Shown: in pieces, positions 1 to 6,226 of the stretch
Position numbering within the stretch: the stretch's first letter is position 1
Layout of the letters: every line of letters begins with the position of its first letter
NCBI GenBank assembly: GCA_030698965.1
Contig: JAUYLM010000004.1
Location: 1 to 9,484 of the forward strand
Direction of reading: 5' to 3'
DNA length: 9,484 bases
Source of the DNA: a bacterium
Lineage (GTDB): Bacteria > Patescibacteriota > Minisyncoccia > Phycocordibacterales > PALSA-1337
The notes under the pieces: generated by a model
The model's input: the letters and a program-made list of their open reading frames with translations, nothing else
Database searches by the model: none
What the model was told of the DNA's origin: nothing
Translations under genes and position numbers: made by a program

Positions 1-1
1 G

Positions 2-859
2 GATGGCAAAGCTCGCGCTCCCCATCTATTATCCATGACCGCCACTCCCATTCCCCGAACCCTGGCCCTCACTATTTATGGAGACTTGGACCTAACCCTA
101 CTGGATCAGATGCCACATGGACGGAAACCGATTATCACGGAAATTGTAAAGCCGAACGAGAGAAATTTAGTTTATGAAAAAATCCGAGCAGAATTAAGGG
201 CCTGCCGCCAAGCCTATGTCATATGTCCGCGTATCAATGAGCCGGATCCAGATAAAGAAGCCGCCGTTAATGCGAAGTCAGTAAAAGAAGAGGCCAAGCG
301 TCTTAAAAAATCTATTTTTCCGGAATATGAAATAGGAATTCTCCATAGCAAAATGAAGCCTGCAGAAAAAGACAGGGTCATGCTTGATTTTAAAAGTGGA
401 AAAATCCACATCCTCTGCGCTACATCAGTTGTCGAAGTCGGAGTGAATGTTCCAAATGCTACAGTCATTATATTAGAAGGAGCAGAAAGATTTGGACTGG
501 CTCAATTGCATCAATTGCGCGGTCGCGTGATACGATCCAATCATCAGGCTTACTGTTATGTCTTCGCCGAGACAAAATCAGACAAAACAATCGAGAGACT
601 CACGGCTCTAAAGACAGCGAAGAATGGTTTCGAATTAGCAGAGTATGATCTGAAATTCCGCGGTTCCGGAGAGCTGTCAGGAGGCAAGCAATGGGGCGTG
701 ACGGATGTGGCAATGGAAGCTTTGCAAAATATAAAAATGGTAGAAGCAGCGCGTACGGAGGCAAAAACTATGGTAGATAAAGATGAGAGTTTGGATACTT
801 GGCCTGGGGTGAAGAGATGTTTGGCAGATAGGTTAAAGGAAGTTAGGCATTTTGAGTAG
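2..859 (+). CDS. recG: ATP-dependent DNA helicase RecG, 3' part
   Basis: RecG is a superfamily 2 helicase that regresses stalled replication forks and branch-migrates Holliday junctions. Only the last 285 codons are present; the frame is open from base 2, so the ATG at 35 is an internal Met inside helicase motif III (LLSMTATPIPRTLAL) and not the start. Visible after it are the RecG-typical GDLDLTLLDQMPHGRKPI segment, the second RecA-like domain with HSKMKPAEKDRVM and ATSVVEVGVNVPNA, motif VI (QLHQLRGRVIRSNHQAYC), and a C-terminal translocation region (DLKFRGSGELSGGKQWG). Two positions depart from the family pattern: motif VI usually reads RGRVGR and here reads RGRVIR, and the usual GTRQ reads GGKQ. 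The stop codon abuts the stop of the convergent toxin gene with no base between them. No terminator is visible at that junction. Family assignment is secure; the N-terminal wedge domain lies outside the window. Confidence 0.95.
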   Translation, partial: DGKARAPHLLSMTATPIPRTLALTIYGDLDLTLLDQMPHGRKPIITEIVKPNERNLVYEKIRAELRACRQAYVICPRINEPDPDKEAAVNAKSVKEEAKRLKKSIFPEYEIGILHSKMKPAEKDRVMLDFKSGKIHILCATSVVEVGVNVPNATVIILEGAERFGLAQLHQLRGRVIRSNHQAYCYVFAETKSDKTIERLTALKTAKNGFELAEYDLKFRGSGELSGGKQWGVTDVAMEALQNIKMVEAARTEAKTMVDKDESLDTWPGVKRCLADRLKEVRHFE

Positions 860-1084
860 CTAGCTATAAAGTTCGGAATGCGTACCGATTTTTATGAAAG
901 CAATAATGCTTTCTTCTTTTTTAAAAATAGCTCTGTAATCCCCCGTGATATTGATACTTCGACACTCAGCATAAGCCTTATCGACCGAATGATTATTTAA
1001 GAGCACATTATACTGATCTTCTGTAAAAAGATTGAGGCGTTCAAAAAAGTGTTCCTGTATTTTTAACGGGATCTTCTTCAACAT
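860..1084 (-). CDS. RelE/YafQ-like type II toxin (mRNA interferase)
   Basis: A 74-residue protein of the RelE/ParE superfamily, closest in pattern to the YafQ/RelE-StbE group, which cleave mRNA in the ribosomal A site. The recognisable segments are FFERLNLFTEDQYNVLLNNH, then CRSINITGDYRAIF, and the C-terminal IGTHSELYS, where the His corresponds to the catalytic-region His of YafQ-type toxins. It is at the short end for the family (usually about 80-95 residues), but both the core strands and the C-terminal motif are present, so it looks intact. It lies 38 bp downstream of the antitoxin gene on the same strand, the usual antitoxin-first order. The sequence before its ATG is nearly all A and T and has no Shine-Dalgarno match, so translation is probably coupled or weak. 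Family by motif; activity inferred. Confidence 0.85.
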   Translation of the reverse strand: MLKKIPLKIQEHFFERLNLFTEDQYNVLLNNHSVDKAYAECRSINITGDYRAIFKKEESIIAFIKIGTHSELYS

Positions 1085-1122
1085 TTTTTAAATTTTTTAC
1101 GGAATATTATTTCTGGCGGAGT

Positions 1123-1416
1123 CTAATTAGCACTTTTAAGATACGCAATAGCGTCTTTTGCGTTAGTAAAACCTGGGGAAAAATTCTTACCTTCTTTTAG
1201 GTCTTTAAGCGCCTTGTTAATATCCCTGCGTGTTTTAGCATTGAACTCTTCTCTTTTTACTAGTCCGATATCCAGAGTTCCCTCCACGAAGGCCTTTGTG
1301 GCTAGCTTGAGGAGCGCGCCAAAAGGGAGTCCTTCATTCTGGGCTTTCTTCATAGCTAGGTCCTTGAGCTTCTTATCAATTTTGAATGTTACCTGCGTAG
1401 TCATTTTTTTAGTCAT
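1123..1416 (-). CDS. RelB/DinJ-like antitoxin
   Basis: A 97-residue protein with an N-terminal segment (VTFKIDKKLKDLAMKKAQNEGLP, residues 9-31) typical of ribbon-helix-helix RelB/DinJ antitoxins: a short beta strand that dimerises and contacts DNA, followed by helices. The C-terminal half is charged (KREEFNAKTRRDINKALKDLKEGK) and would wrap the toxin. It is encoded directly upstream of the RelE/YafQ-like toxin, which it should neutralise. Two in-frame Met codons compete as start (1416 and 1404); neither has a Shine-Dalgarno site. The longer form is given because the predicted transcript begins only about 12 nt upstream of 1416. The promoter carries an imperfect inverted repeat, consistent with the autorepression usual for this family. 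Confidence 0.8.
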   Translation of the reverse strand: MTKKMTTQVTFKIDKKLKDLAMKKAQNEGLPFGALLKLATKAFVEGTLDIGLVKREEFNAKTRRDINKALKDLKEGKNFSPGFTNAKDAIAYLKSAN

Positions 1417-1425
1417 GCATATGCT

Positions 1426-1463
1426 GACGTATACATCTTATATACATTACGTGTATATGTCAA
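1426..1463 (-). promoter_or_regulatory. Antitoxin-toxin promoter with overlapping operator-like inverted repeat
   Basis: On the minus strand, TTGACA (1458-1463) is followed after 17 nt by TAAGAT (1435-1440), placing transcription start near 1428 and leaving a leader of about 12 nt. An imperfect inverted repeat, gacgtatac (1426-1434) and gtatatgtc (1453-1461), matches at 8 of 9 positions, brackets the -10 box and overlaps the -35 box. This position suits repression by the RelB-like antitoxin or its complex with the toxin. The repeat is seen in the sequence; its use as an operator is inferred. Confidence 0.6.
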
Positions 1464-1494
1464 TAACTAGATTACGCCAAATAAATTATCTATG

Positions 1495-1568
1495 TGCGCC
1501 CTCTTGGATTCGAACCAAGGACCCCAGAGGTATAAGCTCTGTGCTCTAACCAACTGAGCTAAGGGCGC
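1495..1568 (-). tRNA. tRNA-Ile with anticodon UAU
   Basis: A complete 74-nt cloverleaf on the minus strand: acceptor GCGCCCT/AGGGCGC, D stem GCTC/GAGC, anticodon stem CAGAG/CTCTG, T stem CTTGG/CCAAG with loop TTCGAAT, and discriminator A73. The seven-base anticodon loop is CTTATAC, so the anticodon is UAU (1532-1534), reading AUA. Isoleucine identity is supported by A73, C4-G69 and U12-A23, which are recognition elements of tRNA-Ile in E. coli; C29-G41 is absent (G29-C41 here) and position 38 is C instead of A. The short variable loop excludes a long-arm tRNA such as Tyr, Leu or Ser. CCA is not encoded, so a CCA-adding enzyme is needed. Bacteria normally read AUA with a CAU tRNA carrying lysidine, so this anticodon is uncommon. 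Confidence 0.93.
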
Positions 1569-1586
1569 ATCTTTTGGATAATTGTT

Positions 1587-1615
1587 ATCATAGACTAAAA
1601 GTCACAGACTATCAA
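1587..1615 (-). promoter_or_regulatory. Promoter of the tRNA-Ile gene
   Basis: On the minus strand, TTGATA (1610-1615) and TATGAT (1587-1592) are spaced by exactly 17 nt, each differing from consensus at one position. Predicted initiation lies roughly 11-12 nt before the mature tRNA 5' end, leaving a short leader for RNase P. The -35 box overlaps the stop codon of the upstream matrixin gene, so the tRNA can be transcribed independently of the ftsH operon. Confidence 0.6.
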
Positions 1616-2469
1616 ATCCCACACACCTCCCTCAATCCTACCAAATCCTCCTTCGTCGGTTTTATATTCTTGCTGTGATTCAGATAGTACATGATGGAAT
1701 CCGGATTTTCATTATGATCTAGACCCAGCGCATGCCCAAACTCATGAGCAAGAACTCTCATCAGCACATTTCTATTGGCGAATTCGTAAATATTTATCCT
1801 CTCCCCACTCGTATCCCTGACATACTGCCCCTCCTCAAATTCCCTGCCGGCTGTTTGATTGATTGTCTGTACTGTATCATTTACCGAAGTTACTAGATAA
1901 TTATATTTTTTAACGAGAGCATTAATAGCATCAGCTAATCCATTGACTTCAAGTCTCTTGGCCTCAAGAGCCTGGTAATCCCTACGTTTTTTCTTATACT
2001 CACTCAGCATGGACTGGTACTCGGCAGAAGCACCCCCATACTCATCCTGCAGAGCCCGAAATTCCCGCTTGACCGCATCAGCCGACATCTTCGTGTCATC
2101 TATTTTCGCGACGAGAAGCCTATTCTCTTCGGACATTTTCTGACGATCGTCATAAATAAGATTGATCACTATGGCCTGACGGATAAAGTATCGTCCGACA
2201 TATTTATCCAGATATTTCTTGAACTTATTTTCTTTTTCCAACCCTGCATCATATTCAAAAAGATTTTTTCCAATTTCATTTTCCCAGATATAAGTAGATC
2301 TCTCTACTTCTCGAAGAAAATCCGTCTTGCTAATATTGAATCTGGTATCGAAACTTCCTATCTTGTATTCAATGGGAACCTCGCATGGATCTTTCTGACC
2401 AAGCCAGACATAGCCGGCCAGGGATATGGCAGCTATGAGAAAAATCCATGAAAAAATCTTGCTGATCAT
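1612..2469 (-). CDS. Membrane-anchored matrixin-type zinc metalloprotease
   Basis: A 285-residue protein with the zinc signature HEFGHALGLDH (residues 242-252: three His ligands plus the catalytic Glu) and the Met-turn SIMYY (Met260), which together mark the metzincin/matrixin (M10-like) fold. Residues 5-24 form a hydrophobic N-terminal segment after a lysine, predicting a signal anchor with the catalytic domain outside the cytoplasm. Residues about 110-195 are rich in charged, heptad-like sequence and probably form a coiled coil between anchor and protease. The only two cysteines are Cys29, just outside the membrane, and Cys283, two residues from the end, so a disulfide could tie the two ends together. 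Its start overlaps the ftsH stop (ATGA), indicating co-transcription and coupled translation with FtsH. No propeptide cysteine switch was recognised. Substrate unknown. Confidence 0.85.
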   Translation of the reverse strand: MISKIFSWIFLIAAISLAGYVWLGQKDPCEVPIEYKIGSFDTRFNISKTDFLREVERSTYIWENEIGKNLFEYDAGLEKENKFKKYLDKYVGRYFIRQAIVINLIYDDRQKMSEENRLLVAKIDDTKMSADAVKREFRALQDEYGGASAEYQSMLSEYKKKRRDYQALEAKRLEVNGLADAINALVKKYNYLVTSVNDTVQTINQTAGREFEEGQYVRDTSGERINIYEFANRNVLMRVLAHEFGHALGLDHNENPDSIMYYLNHSKNIKPTKEDLVGLREVCGI

Positions 2470-5400
2470 GCCTGATGTTCAATATCCAGTTTCCTCTTAG
2501 GCTGTATCCCATGAGCGATGATGATCGTCTCATATTCATCCCTTTCCAGATTTTCTATATCTATCAGTCTTTGGGCAATAGCATCCAGAGCGGGACGGTG
2601 CTTCGTGACTATGTCTTCAGCTTTCTTGTATGCCTCGCTCATTATTTTGGAAACTTCCGCGTCTATGTCCGCCCCCACTTTTTCAGAATACTCCTTGTCC
2701 CCAATTCCTTTTCCAAACATTGCCCTGCCTCCTGATCCCTCCAGCGCCAGTGCCCCTATCCTGTCAGACATCCCGTATTTGGTAACCATATCCCGTGCCA
2801 GGGCGGTGGAGACCTGGAGGTCGTTAGAAGGTCCGGTCGTTACATCGCCGAACATCATTTTCTCCACCACATACCCGCCGAGAGAAACGGCAATATCGTC
2901 GAGGAATTCATTCTTGGACTGCATTTTTCGATCCTCCAGAGGCAGGTGAAGAGTGTACCCCGCGGCACGGCCTCGGGAAATAATGGAGATTTTGTGCACA
3001 GGGTCGGCGTAAGGAAGAACGGACGACACAAGCGCATGACCAGCTTCATGGTACGCGGTAATTTCTTTTTCTTTTTTAGACAATAGATGGCTTTTTCTTT
3101 CAGGCCCGAGCATGACTTTCTCAATCGCCCTGATAAGGTCATACTGAGATATTTTATTCCTATTCTCCCTGGCAGCCAGGATCGCCCCTTCATTCATTAG
3201 AGAATATAGATCGGCCCCGGAAAAGCCTGGGGTCCTCTCGGCTATGACTCTCAGCACCACATCTTCCGCAAAGGGCTTCTTTGTTGAGTGTATTTTTAGG
3301 ATCTCTTCTCTGTCATTCCTGTCCGGAAGGTCAATGGTAACCCGCCTGTCGAAGCGTCCCGGTCGAAGAAGAGCGGGATCGAGAACGTCCGGCCTGTTGG
3401 TAGCTGCCATGACGATAACTTTCTCATTCGGCTCGAATCCGTCCATTTCAACAAGAATTTGATTTAATGTCTGTTCTCTTTCATCATTTCCTCCACCTAC
3501 GCCTGTGCCCCTAACTCGTCCTACAGCATCTATCTCATCGACGAAAATAATGGCTGGGGCAGTTTCCTTTGCCATCTTGAAAAGGTCTCGAACTCTGGAA
3601 GCCCCGACACCGACGAACATTTCTACGAATTCGGAACCGGATATGGAGAAGAACGCGACTCCAGCTTCCCCTGCAACTGCGCGAGCTAGAAGCGTATTAT
3701 GATTTATCAATCCATTGGCGATAAAGTTATGCGTAATCGGTACGGTCAAGTCATAGACTTTATTCTGTGATTTATTGATTTTTTTTACTTGGGTAAAGAA
3801 AAATTTTCCTGAAGATAAGTTTTTTAGGTGAGCGACTTCTGGCATTATCGACACGGAAGGCGCAAGAGCGATAGCATTTTCTATAAAAATATTCATTCCA
3901 TGCTGTGAAGGAGTTCTTTCCCCAGACATGTATCTTTTTACATTTTTATATGGAGATTGGGCATAAAAGGTTCGGTTCAATGAGATATTCGTCGTGGCTA
4001 TAGCCTGCCTCCAAACTTTTCCTATCAAATGACTCTGCAAAGGAATGAGGTTTATATTTGTATTCCTCTGCTTCAGGCATACAGCTTCAAGACGTGATAT
4101 TTTTCTTTTTACCAAAAAACCGATTTGATCCTTGAAGTTCTGTACAAAATCACCATAGATCTGAATGTAATACTGCATCTGTCCATTATGTTTTTTCTTT
4201 CTTTCATAGCTTCGCGCGACTATACCCAAATTAAGCAGCATGAACTGCATGCTGTTCACTAGAGAACGGCTTGAGCTTGAAATACTTACGCTTCCTCTTT
4301 TTTCGACCGTCCCATCTGTATCAAAGAGGCCTCGAATAAATTGGCAGACATATTCTTTGGGTGCCATGGAAATCCAATCCGGAATTCTTTTATGCCGGGC
4401 ATAAGTTTCTCCCAGCCCCCAAGAAATAAGAGTTTCTTTTACATGAACATTCCTCAATTCATAATCGTACTTGCCAGATGATTTTGATAATTGGACGCCA
4501 AAATGTGAATTGAGTATTTTCTGAACTCTCTCTAGTATCTCATTGTCGGCAGTAGAAAGCATAACCCTATCTTTTATAGTAAGGCATCCGTCTCCGGTGA
4601 GAACTCCCATAAGATACGCTATATCCGGTGATGGAATACGTGTGTGACTTCCAAAAGACTGCGTATCCGATCCAACGGCCAGCCATTCTCCTTCTTTTAT
4701 TTCATCAATCCTCTTGAATTTGAAGAAGCCAGTCTCTTTATCCACGACTATCAGAGGATGTTCCGGCGTGCCTTCAATTGAAATACCGGAATCTGTCTTA
4801 ATCAACAGTGTCTTCTGATCGCCGAGGCAATACCAGTGAGAAGCGACTGCCGTCTTGAGCAAGCCTTCTTTTTCATCCAGGGTCACAATGTTCAATCCTT
4901 CGACAGTGTTATCCTCATTTACAAAAAAGTATTTTGGAATATCCTGTATCGCGATAATACCCTTGGATGTCACTATCATTGTATTCCCAGACACACACTT
5001 CCCTGTTCCCGGAGCTCCCATCAATAGAATACCTTTTGGTATAACTGCGCCTATTTCAAGAAACTTTTTTGGATTTTTCAAGAAGTCCACAATCTCAGCT
5101 AGTTCCTGTTTGGCTTCTTTTGCACCAGCAACGTCTTTGAAAGTCACTCTCTGCTTCTTATCATCTGGCATAGTGATGCGGGCTTTTGACTGTCCAAATG
5201 AAAACGCCTGTAGGCCTGTTCCGCGGACCTGCCTCGTCAGAAACCAGATTATCAAAGCAAGGAAAAGAAGAGGGGCGAGAAATGGCGCCAGCTGACCTAG
5301 CCAGAACCAGAATCCGCTAGGACCTTCGATCGAGATTTTTATGGCATTCAGCTTGTCCGGAGTGAGACCATATGTGGCAAAGGTTTCTGTAACAGGCGCG

Positions 5401-5720
5401 TCTGCCTCTTTCTTTGATCTCTTTATCGTCTTGTCCTGGTATTCGGCTATCAGATCATCTCCCCGCACCGTAATCAACGCTACCTTGCCCATGCCTATAT
5501 CGTGAACAAGTTCAGAAATTGGGATAGTATCTTCCGCCATATTCTGATCGGCGACGATCGAGTAGAGGCTGGAAATCAGGAAGAGAATCAGAAAAACAAT
5601 GAAAATAGAATTGAACAGGCCGAATCGGCCAGGCTTCTTGCCCTTTTTATCGCCTCTCTTGCTCCTGAAGTCATCCCTTGGATCATTTGGCTGACCGGAA
5701 TCGTCTGTTTGTTTTTTCAT
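2466..5720 (-). CDS. ftsH: ATP-dependent zinc metalloprotease FtsH, interrupted by an intein
   Basis: FtsH is a membrane-bound hexameric AAA+ protease that extracts and degrades damaged membrane proteins and some cytosolic proteins. The reading frame is 1084 codons; removing the 434-residue intein (242-675) leaves 650 residues, the normal family length. Order: transmembrane segment 1 (about 38-56), extracytoplasmic domain, transmembrane segment 2 (about 137-161), then AAA+ with Walker A GAPGTGK (235-241) joined after splicing to Thr676, pore motif FVG (702-704), Walker B IIFVDEID (724-731), and the second region of homology with arginine fingers (RPGRFDRR, 786-793). The protease domain has the zinc site HEAGH (891-895) and third ligand Asp967. 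All catalytic residues are intact, so function depends on intein excision, because the Walker A motif is split. The gene heads an operon with the matrixin. Its -10 box TATAAT ends 6 nt before the ATG, implying a leaderless mRNA. Confidence 0.97.
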   Translation of the reverse strand: MKKQTDDSGQPNDPRDDFRSKRGDKKGKKPGRFGLFNSIFIVFLILFLISSLYSIVADQNMAEDTIPISELVHDIGMGKVALITVRGDDLIAEYQDKTIKRSKKEADAPVTETFATYGLTPDKLNAIKISIEGPSGFWFWLGQLAPFLAPLLFLALIIWFLTRQVRGTGLQAFSFGQSKARITMPDDKKQRVTFKDVAGAKEAKQELAEIVDFLKNPKKFLEIGAVIPKGILLMGAPGTGKCVSGNTMIVTSKGIIAIQDIPKYFFVNEDNTVEGLNIVTLDEKEGLLKTAVASHWYCLGDQKTLLIKTDSGISIEGTPEHPLIVVDKETGFFKFKRIDEIKEGEWLAVGSDTQSFGSHTRIPSPDIAYLMGVLTGDGCLTIKDRVMLSTADNEILERVQKILNSHFGVQLSKSSGKYDYELRNVHVKETLISWGLGETYARHKRIPDWISMAPKEYVCQFIRGLFDTDGTVEKRGSVSISSSSRSLVNSMQFMLLNLGIVARSYERKKKHNGQMQYYIQIYGDFVQNFKDQIGFLVKRKISRLEAVCLKQRNTNINLIPLQSHLIGKVWRQAIATTNISLNRTFYAQSPYKNVKRYMSGERTPSQHGMNIFIENAIALAPSVSIMPEVAHLKNLSSGKFFFTQVKKINKSQNKVYDLTVPITHNFIANGLINHNTLLARAVAGEAGVAFFSISGSEFVEMFVGVGASRVRDLFKMAKETAPAIIFVDEIDAVGRVRGTGVGGGNDEREQTLNQILVEMDGFEPNEKVIVMAATNRPDVLDPALLRPGRFDRRVTIDLPDRNDREEILKIHSTKKPFAEDVVLRVIAERTPGFSGADLYSLMNEGAILAARENRNKISQYDLIRAIEKVMLGPERKSHLLSKKEKEITAYHEAGHALVSSVLPYADPVHKISIISRGRAAGYTLHLPLEDRKMQSKNEFLDDIAVSLGGYVVEKMMFGDVTTGPSNDLQVSTALARDMVTKYGMSDRIGALALEGSGGRAMFGKGIGDKEYSEKVGADIDAEVSKIMSEAYKKAEDIVTKHRPALDAIAQRLIDIENLERDEYETIIIAHGIQPKRKLDIEHQA
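3696..4997 (-). mobile_element. Bifunctional LAGLIDADG intein in FtsH
   Basis: A self-splicing protein element of 434 residues inserted in frame between Lys241 and Thr676 of the FtsH Walker A motif. The splicing domain shows Cys1 (block A, CVSGNTMIV), block B GTPEHPLIV with Thr and His at intein residues 77 and 80, block F VYDLTVPITHNFIANG, and the terminal INHN ending in His-Asn; the first downstream extein residue is Thr. Together these fit a class 1 intein using Cys1, Asn cyclisation and a Thr+1 acceptor. Two LAGLIDADG homing endonuclease motifs lie inside: YLMGVLTGDGCL (128-139, acidic Asp136) and FIRGLFDTDGTV (220-231, Asp228), so it should act as a monomeric nuclease on intein-less ftsH alleles. 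Residues about 311-405 exceed the two core domains, and the stretch around YKNVKRYMSGERTPSQHG may be a DNA-contacting helix-turn-helix. All landmark residues are present, so it appears active. Hand counts give 30-42% GC in sampled intein lines against 52-58% in the ftsH lines. Confidence 0.95.
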
Positions 5721-5726
5721 GTAATG

Positions 5727-5732
5727 ATTATA
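5727..5732 (-). promoter_or_regulatory. -10 box of the ftsH operon promoter
   Basis: Minus-strand TATAAT, a perfect -10 hexamer, is separated from the ftsH ATG by only 6 nt (cattac). Initiation 7 nt after the hexamer would fall on the A of the start codon, so the mRNA would have no leader. No good -35 hexamer is visible at 16-18 nt. Confidence 0.6.
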
Positions 5733-5738
5733 CCTAAA

Positions 5739-5753
5739 AGCGCAAAATGCGCT
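5739..5753. promoter_or_regulatory. Perfect inverted repeat between divergent ftsH and smpB promoters
   Basis: agcgca-aaa-tgcgct is a perfect 6-bp inverted repeat with a 3-nt spacer. It lies between the two divergent -10 boxes and shares its last base with the smpB -10. It could be a binding site that co-regulates both promoters, or a cruciform; there is no evidence for a named regulator, and 6-bp repeats can occur by chance. Confidence 0.35.
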
Positions 5754-5758
5754 ATACT
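5753..5758 (+). promoter_or_regulatory. -10 box of the smpB promoter
   Basis: TATACT is followed by 6 nt (ctattc) and then the GTG at 5765. This is the same geometry as the ftsH -10 box on the other strand, and it would place initiation on the G of GTG. This supports GTG as the start over the ATG at 5747, which lies upstream of the -10 box. No clear -35 hexamer is seen. Confidence 0.55.
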
Positions 5759-5764
5759 CTATTC

Positions 5765-6214
5765 GTGGCGGAAGCGCTTATATATAATAAAAAGATAGGA
5801 CTTGATTATGAAATACTAGAGACATTTGAAGCCGGTCTCGAGCTCTTTGGCCTTGAAGTAAAGAGCATTCGCGCCAGGCAGGGTTCTCTTCTTGGCTCTC
5901 ACGTCACGATACGCGGAGGCGAGGCTTACCTCATAGAATCAAATATTCCGCCTTTCCAGGAAAAAAACACTCCTAAGGAATACAATCCCAGACGAAATCG
6001 CAGGCTTCTCCTTACAAAAGAGGAGATTTTCAAGCTAGCCTCCCTGGAGGCAAAAAAAGGTTTGACAATAGTACCTATTTCAGTGTATAGTAAGGGTCGC
6101 AAAATAAAGGCTGAAATAGCGATTGTCCGCGGTAAGAAAATCCATGACAAACGTCAGGATATAAAGAAGCGAGAGGTTGAACGCGAGATCCGTCGAGAAT
6201 TTTCTGATCGTTGA
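5765..6214 (+). CDS. smpB: SsrA-binding protein SmpB
   Basis: SmpB binds the tRNA-like domain of tmRNA and places it in the empty A site of stalled ribosomes. The 149-residue product shows the family core DYEILETFEAGLELFGLEVKS, an OB-fold region with SNIPPFQ, the segment RNRRLLLTKEEI, and the basic C-terminal tail GKKIHDKRQDIKKREVEREIRR, which occupies the mRNA channel. GTG at 5765 is chosen because the protein then begins VAEALIYNKKIGLDYEI, which aligns closely with short SmpB proteins such as that of Thermus, and because a -10 box lies 6 nt upstream. The alternative in-frame ATG at 5747 adds six residues (MRYTLF) that do not look like SmpB and would be translated from the promoter itself. 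The gene ends 12 nt before ssrA, its functional partner, so the two probably share a transcript. Confidence 0.95.
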   Translation: MAEALIYNKKIGLDYEILETFEAGLELFGLEVKSIRARQGSLLGSHVTIRGGEAYLIESNIPPFQEKNTPKEYNPRRNRRLLLTKEEIFKLASLEAKKGLTIVPISVYSKGRKIKAEIAIVRGKKIHDKRQDIKKREVEREIRREFSDR

Positions 6215-6226
6215 CAATGCAAACAT

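Noticed and set aside
35..37. ATG at 35 as the start of recG
   Set aside because: The frame is open to base 2 and this Met lies inside helicase motif III (SMTATPIPRT), so the gene begins before the window.
2466..5720. FtsH as a long multi-domain fusion protein
   Set aside because: The extra 434 residues carry intein splicing blocks and LAGLIDADG motifs and split Walker A precisely; removal restores a 650-residue FtsH.
5747..5749. ATG at 5747 as the smpB start
   Set aside because: It lies upstream of the -10 box, has no ribosome binding site, and adds residues unlike SmpB; GTG at 5765 fits both the promoter and the family N-terminus.
6211..6216. TTGACA just before ssrA as a -35 box
   Set aside because: It is only 11 nt from the tmRNA 5' end and overlaps the smpB stop, so it cannot drive ssrA; no matching -10 box exists at the right distance.
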